Position numbers and translations under genes: made by a program
The notes under the pieces: generated by a model
The model's input: only the letters and a program-made list of their open reading frames with translations
The model's database searches: none
What the model was told of the DNA's origin: nothing
Assembly: GCA_017391525.1 (NCBI GenBank)
Contig: JAFOYE010000002.1
Coordinates: 1-64,000 of the forward strand
Direction: 5' to 3'
From: Paludibacteraceae bacterium
GTDB taxonomy: Bacteria; Bacteroidota; Bacteroidia; Bacteroidales; Paludibacteraceae
Length of the DNA: 64,000 nucleotides
Part shown: positions 17,308 to 27,160 of the stretch, piece by piece
Position numbering within the stretch: the stretch's first letter is position 1
Layout of the letters: every line of letters starts with the position of its first letter

Positions 17308-20001
17308 ATGAAGAAGATTTTTACAGTTCTCATGGCGTTAGGAATAGCGCTATGCACCATGGCTAATCCTAGTTTCTCTGTAGCAGAAAGATTGGATCTG
17401 TCTAAGGTGAAGACTCCAAAAATGGAGAAGCAATTCACTCCTGTAGAGAAGACCTCTAAGGCAGTGAGAGTGGACAAGCAGGAGGCTCGTCATGCAATGG
17501 TAGAGGCACGCCAAGCCAAAGCTGTTGCTCCAATGGCAGTCAAGGGTGTTCGCCAAATTGAGGCAATGCCAGTGGCTACTGCTCAAAAGCAAGCCCTCCC
17601 AGTAGTTAACAACAAACAACGAGCAGCTGCACAAGTAGCAGAGGCAACTGACACCGTGGAGATCGTAGCCACCACATGGGTATGGAAGTACTATGAGTCT
17701 GACAACGACTGGTACACTACACTCATCGATGCTACCGAGACCTACGAATTCAAGTTGGACTACGTTTCTGACACACAAGCAGGTACCTTCACCGAAGCTG
17801 ACTGCATTATGGATTACACAGGTTTGTACATCTACGATGCAGAAGGCAACCGTAGCATTGTAACCTTTACAGAGGTTGACATCGTTGTAACCGACGACGA
17901 GAACGGTCTCACTCTGCACGCAGAGTTGTTGAGCACCGACAATGTGCTTTACATCGTAGATGCACACATCGCTCCTCTGCCAGAGCCAAAAGGTAATGTA
18001 GAGTTGGCTTATGTTAATGCAGAGTTGGTAGACGCTACATTGAGCAGCAGTGCATTCCAATTCAGCGCATTTGAGAATGACTACTACACCTCTATCTTTA
18101 TCTATAGCGATCAAGTAGAGGGCGAGTACGAGACTGTGGATATGTACGATCCTTACTACAACTACATTGCTCATATCGAGGGTGCTGATACAACCTACAT
18201 CGATTTCTTGGATCTCCACGCTGTAGTAACCAAAGAGGGTAAGACCTACAGCCTCGTAGCAGATGTTTTGGGTAGTGATACCATCATGTACCACATCACT
18301 ATGTCGTACACCAAGCCAGATCCTACTGACACTATCGACATCGTAGCAACTAACTTGTATATCGACGAGTTTGAGTTCTATGGTATGGTATTCACCAAGG
18401 CAACAGCAAGCAATGATGAGTACGAAGTAACATTCGATTTGAGCATCGCGCTTGAAGAAGGCGAATACGCAACTGAGGATTTCAATGCAAGCTATTGCGG
18501 TATTGTTCGCACATCTGATATGGCAGAAATTGCTATGACCGAGATTTCTGCTACCGTAACTGGCGAAGGCGGTGACCGCGTTATCAAGGCTGAGGTAGTA
18601 GGTAGCGATAATGTACTCTACAATATGGATCTTAGCTATGTAGTTCCAGAGGCAACTGATACCGTACAAGTGGTATTTGATAAGTTGGCAACAGCTGAGT
18701 ACTACTCAAGCTCTGCAGACTACTATATCGTTAATCAAAACGAGAACTATATCGTAACATTGGATATCTTCGAGGAGAAAGGCAACCTCATGGGTGAGTA
18801 CTCCGCAGAAGACTTTGATTTGTATTACACCCAATTGGGCGTAATCGATGGCGATACCACTGTTGTAACTATTGCTGACGCTAAGGCAGTAGTAACTCCA
18901 GTAGAGGAAGGCATCGTACTGCTCGAGGCTGAGTTGACCGGTATGGACGCTGTATTGTATAAGGTTAGCACCAAGGTAGATGTAGCAGACAAAGGTTTGC
19001 AATATGACGCTACCGAAGGTTTCCTTATGGACGAGTACACCACAGAGGACATCTATACTATCAACGACCAATCCGCTAACGGCTATATCATGTTCGACGT
19101 TGAGGCTGCTGATGGCAATGACTTGATGGGCTTGGTATTCTGGGTAGATGGTCCAGCTGATGGCACTCTCATTCCTACAGGTACCTATCAAATCAATGAT
19201 AGCGGTGAGCCTGGCACCGTAAAGGCAAGTACTGGTATGGGTGCAGAAGGTTTGACCTACTCATTGTATGCAACATTGGATGAAGAAGGTTACATTGTTG
19301 AACCATGTTGGTTCATGGTAGGTGGCGAAGTAGTAGTTAGCGAGAAGGATGGTATCTTGAGCATTTATGTAGATGCTGTTAACTCTAACAACTTGCCTAT
19401 CTTCATCACTTGCGAGTATGACCTCAACACCAAACAAGGTTTGCAATACGATATGACTGAGGGTAGTGTAGAGCGCACCTACAGCGATGACGACCAAGTA
19501 AAATTCATTACCGATTATGTAGCACAATATGGCGAGTTGTATCTCGACATCACTGCTGCTGACGGTAGCGACAAGATCTCTGTTGCATTCTTGGTAGAAG
19601 CAACAGACCCAGCAATCGTCATCCCTGCTGGTACATATCCTATCACCAATACTGCTGCTACAGGTACCGTATTTGCTAGTCCAGGTGTACAAGACGGTAG
19701 CATTTATCCTTCTTACTATGGCGTAATGCACCCACAAGGTGGTATCAGCGTACCTTGCTACTTTATGGTAGATGGTCAGGTAGTGGTAGAGAATATCGAG
19801 GGTCACTTGAAGGTAACTATCAACGCGCTCAACTCTTACGACGTGCCTGCACATATCGTATATGAGGCAACGCAAGGTGATGATACTGGTCTTGACAACG
19901 TAGGGGCTGAGATGAAGGCTGTTAAGATGATTAAGAATAGCCAACTCATCATCATCCGCGATGGTAAGGCTTACAACGCACAAGGTGCACAAGTGAAGTA
20001 A
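17308..20001 (+). CDS. Surface protein B1: repeat-domain secreted protein, probably abundant
   Basis: 897 residues. A signal peptide (KKIFTVLMALGIALCTMA) is followed by a K/A/Q-rich region (25-115) and four type I repeats (about 115-570, closing strands such as DNVLYNMDLSYVVPE). Then come two type II domains (about 570-715 and 715-855; hallmarks IPTGTYQINDS and IPAGTYPITNT, then NSYDVPAHIVY). The C-terminal tail reads LIIIRDGKAYNAQGAQVK. Codon use is strongly biased to the preferred set (gac, tac, aac, cgc), like sdhA and gdhA and unlike A1 and A2, which suggests high expression. It has its own promoter and terminator. Function unknown; the tail and the PorQ context suggest outer-surface export. 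Confidence 0.8.
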   Translation: MKKIFTVLMALGIALCTMANPSFSVAERLDLSKVKTPKMEKQFTPVEKTSKAVRVDKQEARHAMVEARQAKAVAPMAVKGVRQIEAMPVATAQKQALPVVNNKQRAAAQVAEATDTVEIVATTWVWKYYESDNDWYTTLIDATETYEFKLDYVSDTQAGTFTEADCIMDYTGLYIYDAEGNRSIVTFTEVDIVVTDDENGLTLHAELLSTDNVLYIVDAHIAPLPEPKGNVELAYVNAELVDATLSSSAFQFSAFENDYYTSIFIYSDQVEGEYETVDMYDPYYNYIAHIEGADTTYIDFLDLHAVVTKEGKTYSLVADVLGSDTIMYHITMSYTKPDPTDTIDIVATNLYIDEFEFYGMVFTKATASNDEYEVTFDLSIALEEGEYATEDFNASYCGIVRTSDMAEIAMTEISATVTGEGGDRVIKAEVVGSDNVLYNMDLSYVVPEATDTVQVVFDKLATAEYYSSSADYYIVNQNENYIVTLDIFEEKGNLMGEYSAEDFDLYYTQLGVIDGDTTVVTIADAKAVVTPVEEGIVLLEAELTGMDAVLYKVSTKVDVADKGLQYDATEGFLMDEYTTEDIYTINDQSANGYIMFDVEAADGNDLMGLVFWVDGPADGTLIPTGTYQINDSGEPGTVKASTGMGAEGLTYSLYATLDEEGYIVEPCWFMVGGEVVVSEKDGILSIYVDAVNSNNLPIFITCEYDLNTKQGLQYDMTEGSVERTYSDDDQVKFITDYVAQYGELYLDITAADGSDKISVAFLVEATDPAIVIPAGTYPITNTAATGTVFASPGVQDGSIYPSYYGVMHPQGGISVPCYFMVDGQVVVENIEGHLKVTINALNSYDVPAHIVYEATQGDDTGLDNVGAEMKAVKMIKNSQLIIIRDGKAYNAQGAQVK

Positions 20002-20052
20002 GATATAAGACGCCCTTCGGGCTATAGGTTATAGGCTATAGGCGAAAGGCGA
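20001..20052 (+). repeat. Post-stop dispersed repeat, copy 1
   Basis: About 52 bp starting at the last base of the B1 stop codon: agatataagacgccc, a TTCG loop, gggc, then three related blocks around ctatagg, ending gcgaaaggcga. Copy 2 (25227-25278) differs by one base. Copy 3 (56578-56621, opposite strand) has a shorter central hairpin. Confidence 0.9.
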
Positions 20053-20060
20053 GAAGAAGT

Positions 20061-20100
20061 AAAGTAGGTGTGTCAGAATGATGACACACCTACTTTTGTT
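20061..20100 (+). terminator. Terminator after B1
   Basis: A perfect 15-bp stem (20061-20075 with 20082-20096) with a GAATGA loop, then TTGTT. Confidence 0.9.
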
Positions 20101-20340
20101 TATTGCCATTTCGACAAGGTTCGATAATGCTTCGCTCTTCCTTCGGAGTTCTCCGCTACAAGGGCTCGATAATGCTTCGCTCTCCCTTCGGTATCCCTTC
20201 GGTATTCTTTCGGCGAAGTTCCTATGAAGTTCCTATGAAGTCCCTATGAAGTCCCTATGAAGTCCCTATGCGGATAGATGGCAAGTAAGGGGAAAATAAG
20301 GGGAGAGTTGAGATGTACCACTGAACTTCTAAAGTAAAAA
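20101..20340. repeat. Intergenic region with TTCG motifs and an 11-bp tandem array
   Basis: No gene is present. 20120-20220 holds gcttcgc at 20129-20135 and 20174-20180 and several ccttcgg words. 20221-20264 holds four 11-bp units cctatgaagt[t/c], with partial units on both sides. The flank 20265-20285 (reverse complement reads cttgccatctatccgcatagg) matches 47209-47229 at 18 of 21 positions, so the array and its flank belong to a dispersed element. Confidence 0.85.
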
Positions 20341-20372
20341 TTTGTATATTCGCAATTTTTTTATTACCTTTG
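20341..20372 (+). promoter_or_regulatory. Promoter of A2-B2
   Basis: TTTG (20341-20344), 20 bp, TACCTTTG (20365-20372). The A2 start codon follows after 24 bp. Confidence 0.85.
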
Positions 20373-20396
20373 CAGAGTTTTATTAAATAGTCTATT

Positions 20397-22733
20397 ATGC
20401 GCAAGATTTTTTTCTTACTTTTGTCTGTATTCTGCATGCAGGGAGTGTATGCAGCAATGGATACAATTTATTTGGAGTTTGACCACTTTTCTCAAGGTCC
20501 TAAGTACTACAATTCTGGCGATTGGTATGTGGTACTAGAGAATGAGGAGGATTGGGAGGTATATCTCAATTGGAAAGCTCCTAAGGATAATTACTGCGGA
20601 ACATTCCGTATGAATAAGTTCTTGGACGATTATTCTTACATATTCACGCCTGACAATCGCGAGAATGGTGGTATTCACTTTAAGAATATCATTATGACCA
20701 TCGCAGTGGAGGAAATCAGTCCAATGCTTGAACAGATAGAATTGAACGCCACTATAACCGGTACGGATGGTAATATCTACAAGGTGCATGCCACCCATGA
20801 GGTGATCAATGCCAAGGATGAGATAGATGTATCTATATTGGATGCTACTATGGAGACAGAGGAAGAGGCTTATACTATTTCGGGTAAGAATACGGATTGG
20901 GATATTGCGCTCAAGGTGAATAGTTCCTCTATTATTGGCAGTTATACAGCATTAGATTACTTTGATCTCTCTGCTTCGCGCTTTGTATATCAAGGTAAGT
21001 CTATTACTCCGTTGCAATTAGAAGCGCAAGTGGGTGTGGGTTATTTGACGGATAGTGTGTTGGCCTATATGGCGCAGTGTAATATGCTGGGTAATGATAC
21101 GGTGATTTATCATATGCTATTGGCCGTGCCATTCTCTGCTCCAATAGATACAGTAGATGTGAAGTGTGCAAATATGCGGATAGATGATACCTATGCAGAG
21201 GTGTATAATATGATGACTATTGCTGCGTCTAACGATGAGTATGAGCTGCAAATAATGTATAAGGATAATGTTCTGCGTGAGCGTACATATACAGAAGCAC
21301 TGGCACAGGTGTATGTGACGGATAAACAAACGGGTAATCAAGTGGAGTCGTTGACTACCAATGTATATGTAAAGCAACTTCATGCGGGCGAATATGCAGT
21401 GTATGGCGAGGCACGTTGTACGGATAATGTGGTGTATAACTTTGATTTAGCATGGGTGGTGCCTGCGACTACCGATACAATAGCCCTGCGCTTTGACCAT
21501 ACAGCTCGTGCGTCTTATTATCCACAGATGAACAACGACCTATTGCTCATCAATTCTAACGACCGCTACACATTGAATCTTAATGTAGTAGGTGCAGAAC
21601 TAGGAGGTAAATTTACGATGGAGCATATAGGGGAGTACTACACATCTTTGTCCGATGATGCGTTGAAGATGGATATTGAGTTGGCACAAGTGGAAGGTAT
21701 GATTTATCAGTCCGGAGATACGACTTGGGTGCAAGCGCAGATGGTGGGTTTTGATGCGAAACTATATGATGTGCAGTTGTGGTATGCTGTACCTACGCCA
21801 ACGGATACAATAGAGCTGACATTCAACGATGTGCCTTTTACCAACCATTTGGAGGAAGGTTACTATCAGTTGATTGCTTATACGGAGGATCAAGCACGCA
21901 TGGTGTCCTTTACACCTGCAAGCCATGAGGTAGAAGGTACATTCGTTAATGATGGCATGTTTGGTCAATTTGGAGAAGGACGTTATGACTTCTTTAATGA
22001 TTATACCTATATTCAGGAGTGGAATCCTAAGACTCGAGAGTATGATACCTATACCATAGAGAAAGGAGAACTAGTCGTTACTCTATCTGCGGAAGGCGTC
22101 ATCACGGCGCGTGCGGAAGTGGTAGGCGAAGATGCAAAGCTGTATCGTATAACGATGTATTCTAAATACGAGCGTCCACATTTGGATTTTGATTCAGAGG
22201 ATGGTGCTGTGGAGCGTGTGTATGGTGCAGAGGATGATGTCGTAATAGAAGATCATACCCAGCGTGATGGTTATATCATTTTCCAAGCCACAGCGCATGA
22301 TCAATCAGATATGTTGGTGCTATATATATTTACTGATAAGGTAGATAGCGAGATAACTATTCCTGCTGGAGTATATCCGATCAATCATTCGTTGGTGGCT
22401 GGTACTGTGTTGTCAAGTACGGGTGCTAATGAGGATAATACCGTATCTCCGTCTTTGTATGCTAGTTTGACAGATGGCTATTTGGATGCTTTGTATTTCC
22501 TGGTTGATGGCACGGTGAAGGTAGAAAAAGTGGATGGTAAGTTGAGACTAGAGGTAGAGGCAGTTAACTCCTACGATGTGCCTGTGCATATTGTATATGA
22601 TGCGCATTCTACTGATGTGGAAAATGTAGTGCATACACAAACAAACACGAATAAGTTGCTTCGTGATGGTCGTTTGATAATTAATCATAGTGGTAAGGAA
22701 TATACCATCTTAGGTGTCGAAATAAATAATTAA
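20397..22733 (+). CDS. Surface protein A2: repeat-domain secreted protein
   Basis: 778 residues with a signal peptide (RKIFFLLLSVFCMQGVYA). Five type I repeats (about 22-620) precede one type II domain (about 620-745; IPAGVYPINHS and NSYDVPVHIVY). The tail RDGRLIINHSGKEYTILG is closest to that of A1. The third to fifth type I repeats align well with the three of A1, so A1 looks like a shorter relative. It is transcribed with B2 (16-bp gap, no terminator). Codon use is less biased than in B1. Role unknown; the beta-rich repeats suggest a surface-layer, adhesin or binding function, but nothing specific is visible. Confidence 0.75.
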   Translation: MRKIFFLLLSVFCMQGVYAAMDTIYLEFDHFSQGPKYYNSGDWYVVLENEEDWEVYLNWKAPKDNYCGTFRMNKFLDDYSYIFTPDNRENGGIHFKNIIMTIAVEEISPMLEQIELNATITGTDGNIYKVHATHEVINAKDEIDVSILDATMETEEEAYTISGKNTDWDIALKVNSSSIIGSYTALDYFDLSASRFVYQGKSITPLQLEAQVGVGYLTDSVLAYMAQCNMLGNDTVIYHMLLAVPFSAPIDTVDVKCANMRIDDTYAEVYNMMTIAASNDEYELQIMYKDNVLRERTYTEALAQVYVTDKQTGNQVESLTTNVYVKQLHAGEYAVYGEARCTDNVVYNFDLAWVVPATTDTIALRFDHTARASYYPQMNNDLLLINSNDRYTLNLNVVGAELGGKFTMEHIGEYYTSLSDDALKMDIELAQVEGMIYQSGDTTWVQAQMVGFDAKLYDVQLWYAVPTPTDTIELTFNDVPFTNHLEEGYYQLIAYTEDQARMVSFTPASHEVEGTFVNDGMFGQFGEGRYDFFNDYTYIQEWNPKTREYDTYTIEKGELVVTLSAEGVITARAEVVGEDAKLYRITMYSKYERPHLDFDSEDGAVERVYGAEDDVVIEDHTQRDGYIIFQATAHDQSDMLVLYIFTDKVDSEITIPAGVYPINHSLVAGTVLSSTGANEDNTVSPSLYASLTDGYLDALYFLVDGTVKVEKVDGKLRLEVEAVNSYDVPVHIVYDAHSTDVENVVHTQTNTNKLLRDGRLIINHSGKEYTILGVEINN

Positions 22734-22749
22734 CTAATCATACAAACTT

Positions 22750-25227
22750 ATGAAAAAACTTTTTTCTCTTTTCTTGTTAGCTTTTGTGGCGATTGGTCTT
22801 ATGGCTGCGCCTGCTACACAAATCAAGAAATTATCTGATGCGTCTGCTCTGTCTGTCAATGAGCAACGCGCTTTGCGTTTGATAAATCAAGATGTAACCA
22901 AACGTGCTAATCCTGCTGCTGTAACAGAGAACTCGTTCAGCAAACAGCATGCTCTAGGCATGAAGAAAGCGGCAGCTGCGGATATTGTGCTCAATGGTGA
23001 GGGTTTTCTCGTAGGTCCAGAGTACGAAGCTGCTACCGGTGAGTGGTATATCGCGTTAGAGGCACAAGGTTATACTTTCCGCTTGTGCTGGTTCGGCGAT
23101 GAAGATAACTATTGCGGAACTTACACTTTTGATGATATGAGTATGGATTACTCATGGGGATGGTACCAGTCTGCGGATATGTTCTATGAAATTTATTTCC
23201 AAGATGTGACCATGACTATTTCTGAGAAAGTAGAAGGAAGTCTCAAGCAAATTGTACTAGATGCTACTATCCTGGATACCAATGACCGTACCTACAAGGT
23301 TCATTCTGTGCATAGCGCTTATACTCCTAAGAATACAATAGAGAATGTGTTGGACAATAGCACTGTGACGATGGACTTTGGATATTATGTGTTGGAAGGT
23401 CGCAATAATGATTTGTCGGTAAAATTGGGTGTCATCTCTGACATTATCGAGGGCGAATATACCAAGGCTAACTTTGATATGAATCAAACCAAGATCGTTT
23501 ATAAAGGTGTGGAGCAACAAATGTTGCAGGCCAATATGATGATTGGTTTGAGCGACTTGGATAATGGCGCTTTGGGGTATCAAGCTATGTTGCATTTCTA
23601 TAATCAAGATACCGTGTTGCACAAAGTGTCAATGACAGTGCCATTGCCCGCGGCGAAAGATACGATTAAGGTAGAGTGCCATAACTTGTTTGTAGATGAA
23701 TCATTCGCCGATTATGGCTTTATGACGGTTGGTGGCTCTAATGAGGATTACGATATTTTTGCTATGTATGAGGACTTTGCACCAGCAGAAGGTGTGTATG
23801 AGGATATTGCATTGACCGTAACAGACAAGAAGACTTGGTTAGATTGCTCATCTATTCGTGGTACATTGACTTTGAAAGAAACAACTGATGGTTGGGAGGC
23901 AAACATTGAGGCATATTGCGATGATTATAATTGGTACTCCATTGATATGAATTATGAAGTGCCAGAGCCAACCAAAACAGTGAAAGTGGAGTTTGATGAA
24001 AGTGCGTTGGCTAGTTTCCGTGCTGATCAATTGAATATGATTCAACTTATTCAGTATGCAGATGATTATGAGGCGTCTATTACCATCTACAATACGGGCT
24101 TGGGTGAGTCGTTTGATATGGAGAAAGTGTTGATGGATTATACCGAGTTCTATGATTGGACAGTAGAGTCTAGTGTAGAAATTGCAGATGTAAAGGGCGT
24201 GTTGAACCAACGAGGTGATACCACCGTGATTAATGCAAGTTATATCGGTTTTAATGCTGTACAATATGATGTGGAGTTTTGGTATGTTGTACCTACCCCT
24301 ATTGACACGGTAGAGATTGAGATGCCAGTTAAGTTTACCAATGCGTTGCAGGAAGGTTATTACATATTGTCTTCATATACGCCAGATAATTCTATCTTTA
24401 TCTCGTTGAGTCCTTTGACTGACGGAGAAGTGGGTGGTACCTTTATCAATGATGGTATGTTTGGTAAGTTTGGTGCTGACGGTGGTCGCTATGACTTCTA
24501 TAGTGGAAATACCTTTATCTATGTAGAGTCAGAGTGGCAAAACTACACCATTGAGAAAGGCGAACTAGTGGTTGAGCACGCTGCGGATGGTACTATTATC
24601 GCGGAGGCTAAATTTATTGCTCGCAATGGAGTGTATTACCACGTGAAGATGACTTCAGAGTACAATGTGCATCTTGATTTCGATGAGCCAGAAGAGATTA
24701 TTGATCGTACCTATACTACGGATGATTATGTAACTCTTGATGACCAAACAGAAAAGAATGGTTACATTTATCTAGCATTAGAGGCAGCAGATGGTTCTGA
24801 CATGGCGGCGTTCTTTTTCTTCGTAGAGGAGGTAGATGAAGATATTATTGTACCTGCGGGTGTGTATCCAATCGATGCATCAGAGGAGTATGGTACGGTT
24901 TATGCGAACCCTGGCGTACAAGGTGATGGCGTATGGCCATCGTTCTATGCTCGCATGATGGAAGATGGTTCATTGATTACACCATTGTGGTTGCTGGTTG
25001 ATGGTACTGTAGAGGTGACAAAGACAGAGGATGGTAAACCATATTTGGAGGTGAATGCAGTTAATTCTTATGGTGTGGAGGTGCATATCGTCTTCGATGG
25101 TACCGCTACTGGTCTTGAGAATATCAATGTAAATGTTGAAGGACTCCGTAAGCAAATCGTTGATGGACAACTTGTTATCATCCGCGATGGTAAAGCTTAC
25201 AACGCACAAGGTGCGCAAGTGAAGTAA
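22750..25227 (+). CDS. Surface protein B2: repeat-domain secreted protein
   Basis: 825 residues with a signal peptide (KKLFSLFLLAFVAIGLMA) followed by a K/A/N/Q-rich region (24-78), like B1. Five type I repeats (about 78-670) are followed by one type II domain (about 670-795; VPAGVYPIDAS, GTVYANPGVQ). The tail VIIRDGKAYNAQGAQVK is identical to B1 over its last 16 residues. The DNA encoding the tail, and the roughly 50 bp after the stop, are also nearly identical to B1, which indicates recent duplication or gene conversion of the 3' ends. Second gene of the A2-B2 transcript. Function unknown. Confidence 0.78.
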   Translation: MKKLFSLFLLAFVAIGLMAAPATQIKKLSDASALSVNEQRALRLINQDVTKRANPAAVTENSFSKQHALGMKKAAAADIVLNGEGFLVGPEYEAATGEWYIALEAQGYTFRLCWFGDEDNYCGTYTFDDMSMDYSWGWYQSADMFYEIYFQDVTMTISEKVEGSLKQIVLDATILDTNDRTYKVHSVHSAYTPKNTIENVLDNSTVTMDFGYYVLEGRNNDLSVKLGVISDIIEGEYTKANFDMNQTKIVYKGVEQQMLQANMMIGLSDLDNGALGYQAMLHFYNQDTVLHKVSMTVPLPAAKDTIKVECHNLFVDESFADYGFMTVGGSNEDYDIFAMYEDFAPAEGVYEDIALTVTDKKTWLDCSSIRGTLTLKETTDGWEANIEAYCDDYNWYSIDMNYEVPEPTKTVKVEFDESALASFRADQLNMIQLIQYADDYEASITIYNTGLGESFDMEKVLMDYTEFYDWTVESSVEIADVKGVLNQRGDTTVINASYIGFNAVQYDVEFWYVVPTPIDTVEIEMPVKFTNALQEGYYILSSYTPDNSIFISLSPLTDGEVGGTFINDGMFGKFGADGGRYDFYSGNTFIYVESEWQNYTIEKGELVVEHAADGTIIAEAKFIARNGVYYHVKMTSEYNVHLDFDEPEEIIDRTYTTDDYVTLDDQTEKNGYIYLALEAADGSDMAAFFFFVEEVDEDIIVPAGVYPIDASEEYGTVYANPGVQGDGVWPSFYARMMEDGSLITPLWLLVDGTVEVTKTEDGKPYLEVNAVNSYGVEVHIVFDGTATGLENINVNVEGLRKQIVDGQLVIIRDGKAYNAQGAQVK

Positions 25228-25278
25228 GATATAGGACGCCCTTCGGGCTATAGGTTATAGGCTATAGGCGAAAGGCGA
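25227..25278 (+). repeat. Post-stop dispersed repeat, copy 2
   Basis: Same 52-bp element as at 20001, again beginning at the last base of a stop codon; one mismatch (ataGgacg against ataAgacg). Followed directly by a terminator. Confidence 0.9.
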
Positions 25279-25283
25279 TGAAT

Positions 25284-25315
25284 AAAGAAGGCATGCGAGA
25301 GCGTGCCTTCTTTGC
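25284..25315 (+). terminator. Terminator after A2-B2
   Basis: 13-bp stem AAAGAAGGCATGC with GCGTGCCTTCTTT (one G-U pair) and a GAGA loop; the 3' arm ends in TTT. Confidence 0.85.
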
Positions 25316-25335
25316 GTTCTATGACTTTCAGAGTT

Positions 25336-25356
25336 CAACTTTTAACTTTCAACTCA
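25336..25356. repeat. Three heptamers of the caact[c/t]t family
   Basis: caacttt, taacttt, caactca in tandem. The same heptamer word forms the arrays at 45740-45767 and 47396-47465. Confidence 0.7.
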
Positions 25357-25362
25357 AAAAAA

Positions 25363-25393
25363 TTGCAAGTTCGCTTTTTTTTTATTACCTTTG
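25363..25393 (+). promoter_or_regulatory. Promoter of the PPi-phosphofructokinase gene
   Basis: TTG (25363-25365), 20 bp, TACCTTTG (25386-25393). The 92-nt leader contains a TGGGTTT/AAACCCA hairpin at 25411-25425 that could influence mRNA stability or translation. Confidence 0.8.
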
Positions 25394-25485
25394 CAGCGAA
25401 TTTGGAGAATTGGGTTTTAAACCCAGAAATATTAGAACCGTTTGAATTTATAGAACTTTTTTAACTTAATAAAACTAACAAACGT

Positions 25486-27147
25486 ATGACAATGACAAAA
25501 TCGCCACTTCAAGTGGCACGCGCAGCGTATCAACCAAAGATGCCTGTAGCCTTGCAAGGTCAAGTGAGCCTCAAAGAAGGCGCTAAAACTCAGTCAGTAG
25601 CTGATCAAGAAGCTATTGAGAAACTTTTCCCTAACACCTATGGTATGCCAGTGATTGAACTCGTTCCACAAGAGGGTGAGGCTCCTGCAGTAGCTGCATT
25701 CAATGTGGGTGTTATTCTTTCTGGTGGTCAAGCACCTGGTGGTCACAATGTGATTTGTGGTTTGTTTGATGCACTCAAACGTATCAATCCTGCTAATAAA
25801 CTTTATGGTTTCCTTGGTGGTCCTAGTGGTTTGGTAGATGGCAAATACACAGAGTTGACAGCAGATGTAATCGATGAGTATCGTAATACAGGTGGTTTTG
25901 ATATTATCGGTTCTGGTCGTACCAAACTAGAGGAGACATGGCAATTTGATAATGGTATCAAAGTGTGCCAAGAGTTGGGTATCAAGGCTGTTGTAATCAT
26001 TGGTGGTGATGATAGTAATACCAATGCTTGCGTGCTTGCTGAGTACTACATTCAAAAGAACTGCGGTATCCAAGTGATCGGTTGCCCTAAGACTATTGAT
26101 GGTGACCTTAAGAATGAAATGATTGAGACCTCTTTTGGTTTTGATACAGCATGTAAGGTTTATAGCGAGTTGATTGGTAACATTCAACGTGATGCTAACT
26201 CAGCTAAGAAATACTGGCACTTTATTCGTCTTATGGGTCGCTCTGCTAGCCACATCGCTCTTGAGTGCGCTTTGCAAAGCCAACCAAACATCTGCCTTAT
26301 TTCAGAGGAGGTTGAGGCTAAAGCTATGAATTTGAATGACATTGTAGAGCAAATTGTAGAGGTTATTGTAGCTCGTGCAAATGCAGGTTTGAACTTTGGT
26401 ACAGTACTTATCCCAGAGGGCTTGATTGAATTTATTCCAGCTATGCGTGTTCTTATCCAAGAACTCAATGATATGTTGGCACATAATGAGGAATTTGCAG
26501 CTCTTGAGGGTGATGATGCTAAGCGTGAGTATGTGAAGAGCATGTTGACTCCTGCTTCTTGCGAACTCTATCGCAGTTTGCCAAAGGGTATTGCTAAACA
26601 GTTGACTCTTGATCGTGATCCACACGGTAACGTGATGGTAAGCCAAATTGAGACTGAGAAATTGCTCATCGAAATGGTAGGTAAACGTCTCGCTCAACTC
26701 AAAGCTGCTGGTTCTTACAAAGGTAAATTCTCTGCGTTGAACCACTTCTTTGGATATGAGGGTCGTTGTGCTATCCCTTCAAATTTTGATGCTGACTATT
26801 GCTATAGCCTAGGTGCTACTGCTTCTTATCTCATCGCTGCAGGTAAGACTGGTTATATGGCATTGGTTAAGAACTTGACAAAGCCTGCATCTGAATGGGT
26901 TGCTGGTGGTGTTCCTGTAACTATGATGATGAATATGGAGCGTCGTCATGGTGAGATGAAACCTGTAATTCAAAAGGCATTGGTTGACCTCAATGGTGCA
27001 CCATTCCAATACCTAGTTGCGCATCGTGCTGATTGGGCTGATCCTAACATGAGTTATATCTATCCAGGTCCAATCCAATACTATGGACCAAGCGAGGTTT
27101 GCGATCAACCTACTCGTACTTTGATGCTTGAACAAGCAGGTAAATAA
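25486..27147 (+). CDS. pfp: Diphosphate-fructose-6-phosphate 1-phosphotransferase (PPi-PFK)
   Basis: 553 residues, the long (plant/spirochaete-like) PPi-PFK form. The donor-site loop reads GGDDSNTNA, with aspartate where ATP enzymes have glycine, and the catalytic loop is PKTIDGD with lysine; both are the known PPi-type residues. It also has [11 protein letters not shown] at the N-terminus and [14 protein letters not shown]. It reversibly phosphorylates fructose 6-phosphate with pyrophosphate, saving ATP and allowing gluconeogenic flow. The window also encodes an ATP-type enzyme at 14353. An alternative in-frame ATG two codons downstream makes no practical difference. Confidence 0.93.
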   Translation: MTMTKSPLQVARAAYQPKMPVALQGQVSLKEGAKTQSVADQEAIEKLFPNTYGMPVIELVPQEGEAPAVAAFNVGVILSGGQAPGGHNVICGLFDALKRINPANKLYGFLGGPSGLVDGKYTELTADVIDEYRNTGGFDIIGSGRTKLEETWQFDNGIKVCQELGIKAVVIIGGDDSNTNACVLAEYYIQKNCGIQVIGCPKTIDGDLKNEMIETSFGFDTACKVYSELIGNIQRDANSAKKYWHFIRLMGRSASHIALECALQSQPNICLISEEVEAKAMNLNDIVEQIVEVIVARANAGLNFGTVLIPEGLIEFIPAMRVLIQELNDMLAHNEEFAALEGDDAKREYVKSMLTPASCELYRSLPKGIAKQLTLDRDPHGNVMVSQIETEKLLIEMVGKRLAQLKAAGSYKGKFSALNHFFGYEGRCAIPSNFDADYCYSLGATASYLIAAGKTGYMALVKNLTKPASEWVAGGVPVTMMMNMERRHGEMKPVIQKALVDLNGAPFQYLVAHRADWADPNMSYIYPGPIQYYGPSEVCDQPTRTLMLEQAGK

Positions 27148-27160
27148 TTCAGTTGATAGA

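Noticed and set aside
17350..18669. 439-residue open frame antisense to B1 (and others at 18706 and 19261)
   Set aside because: Shadow of the codon bias in B1; hydrophobic, Cys-rich, no signal or domain.
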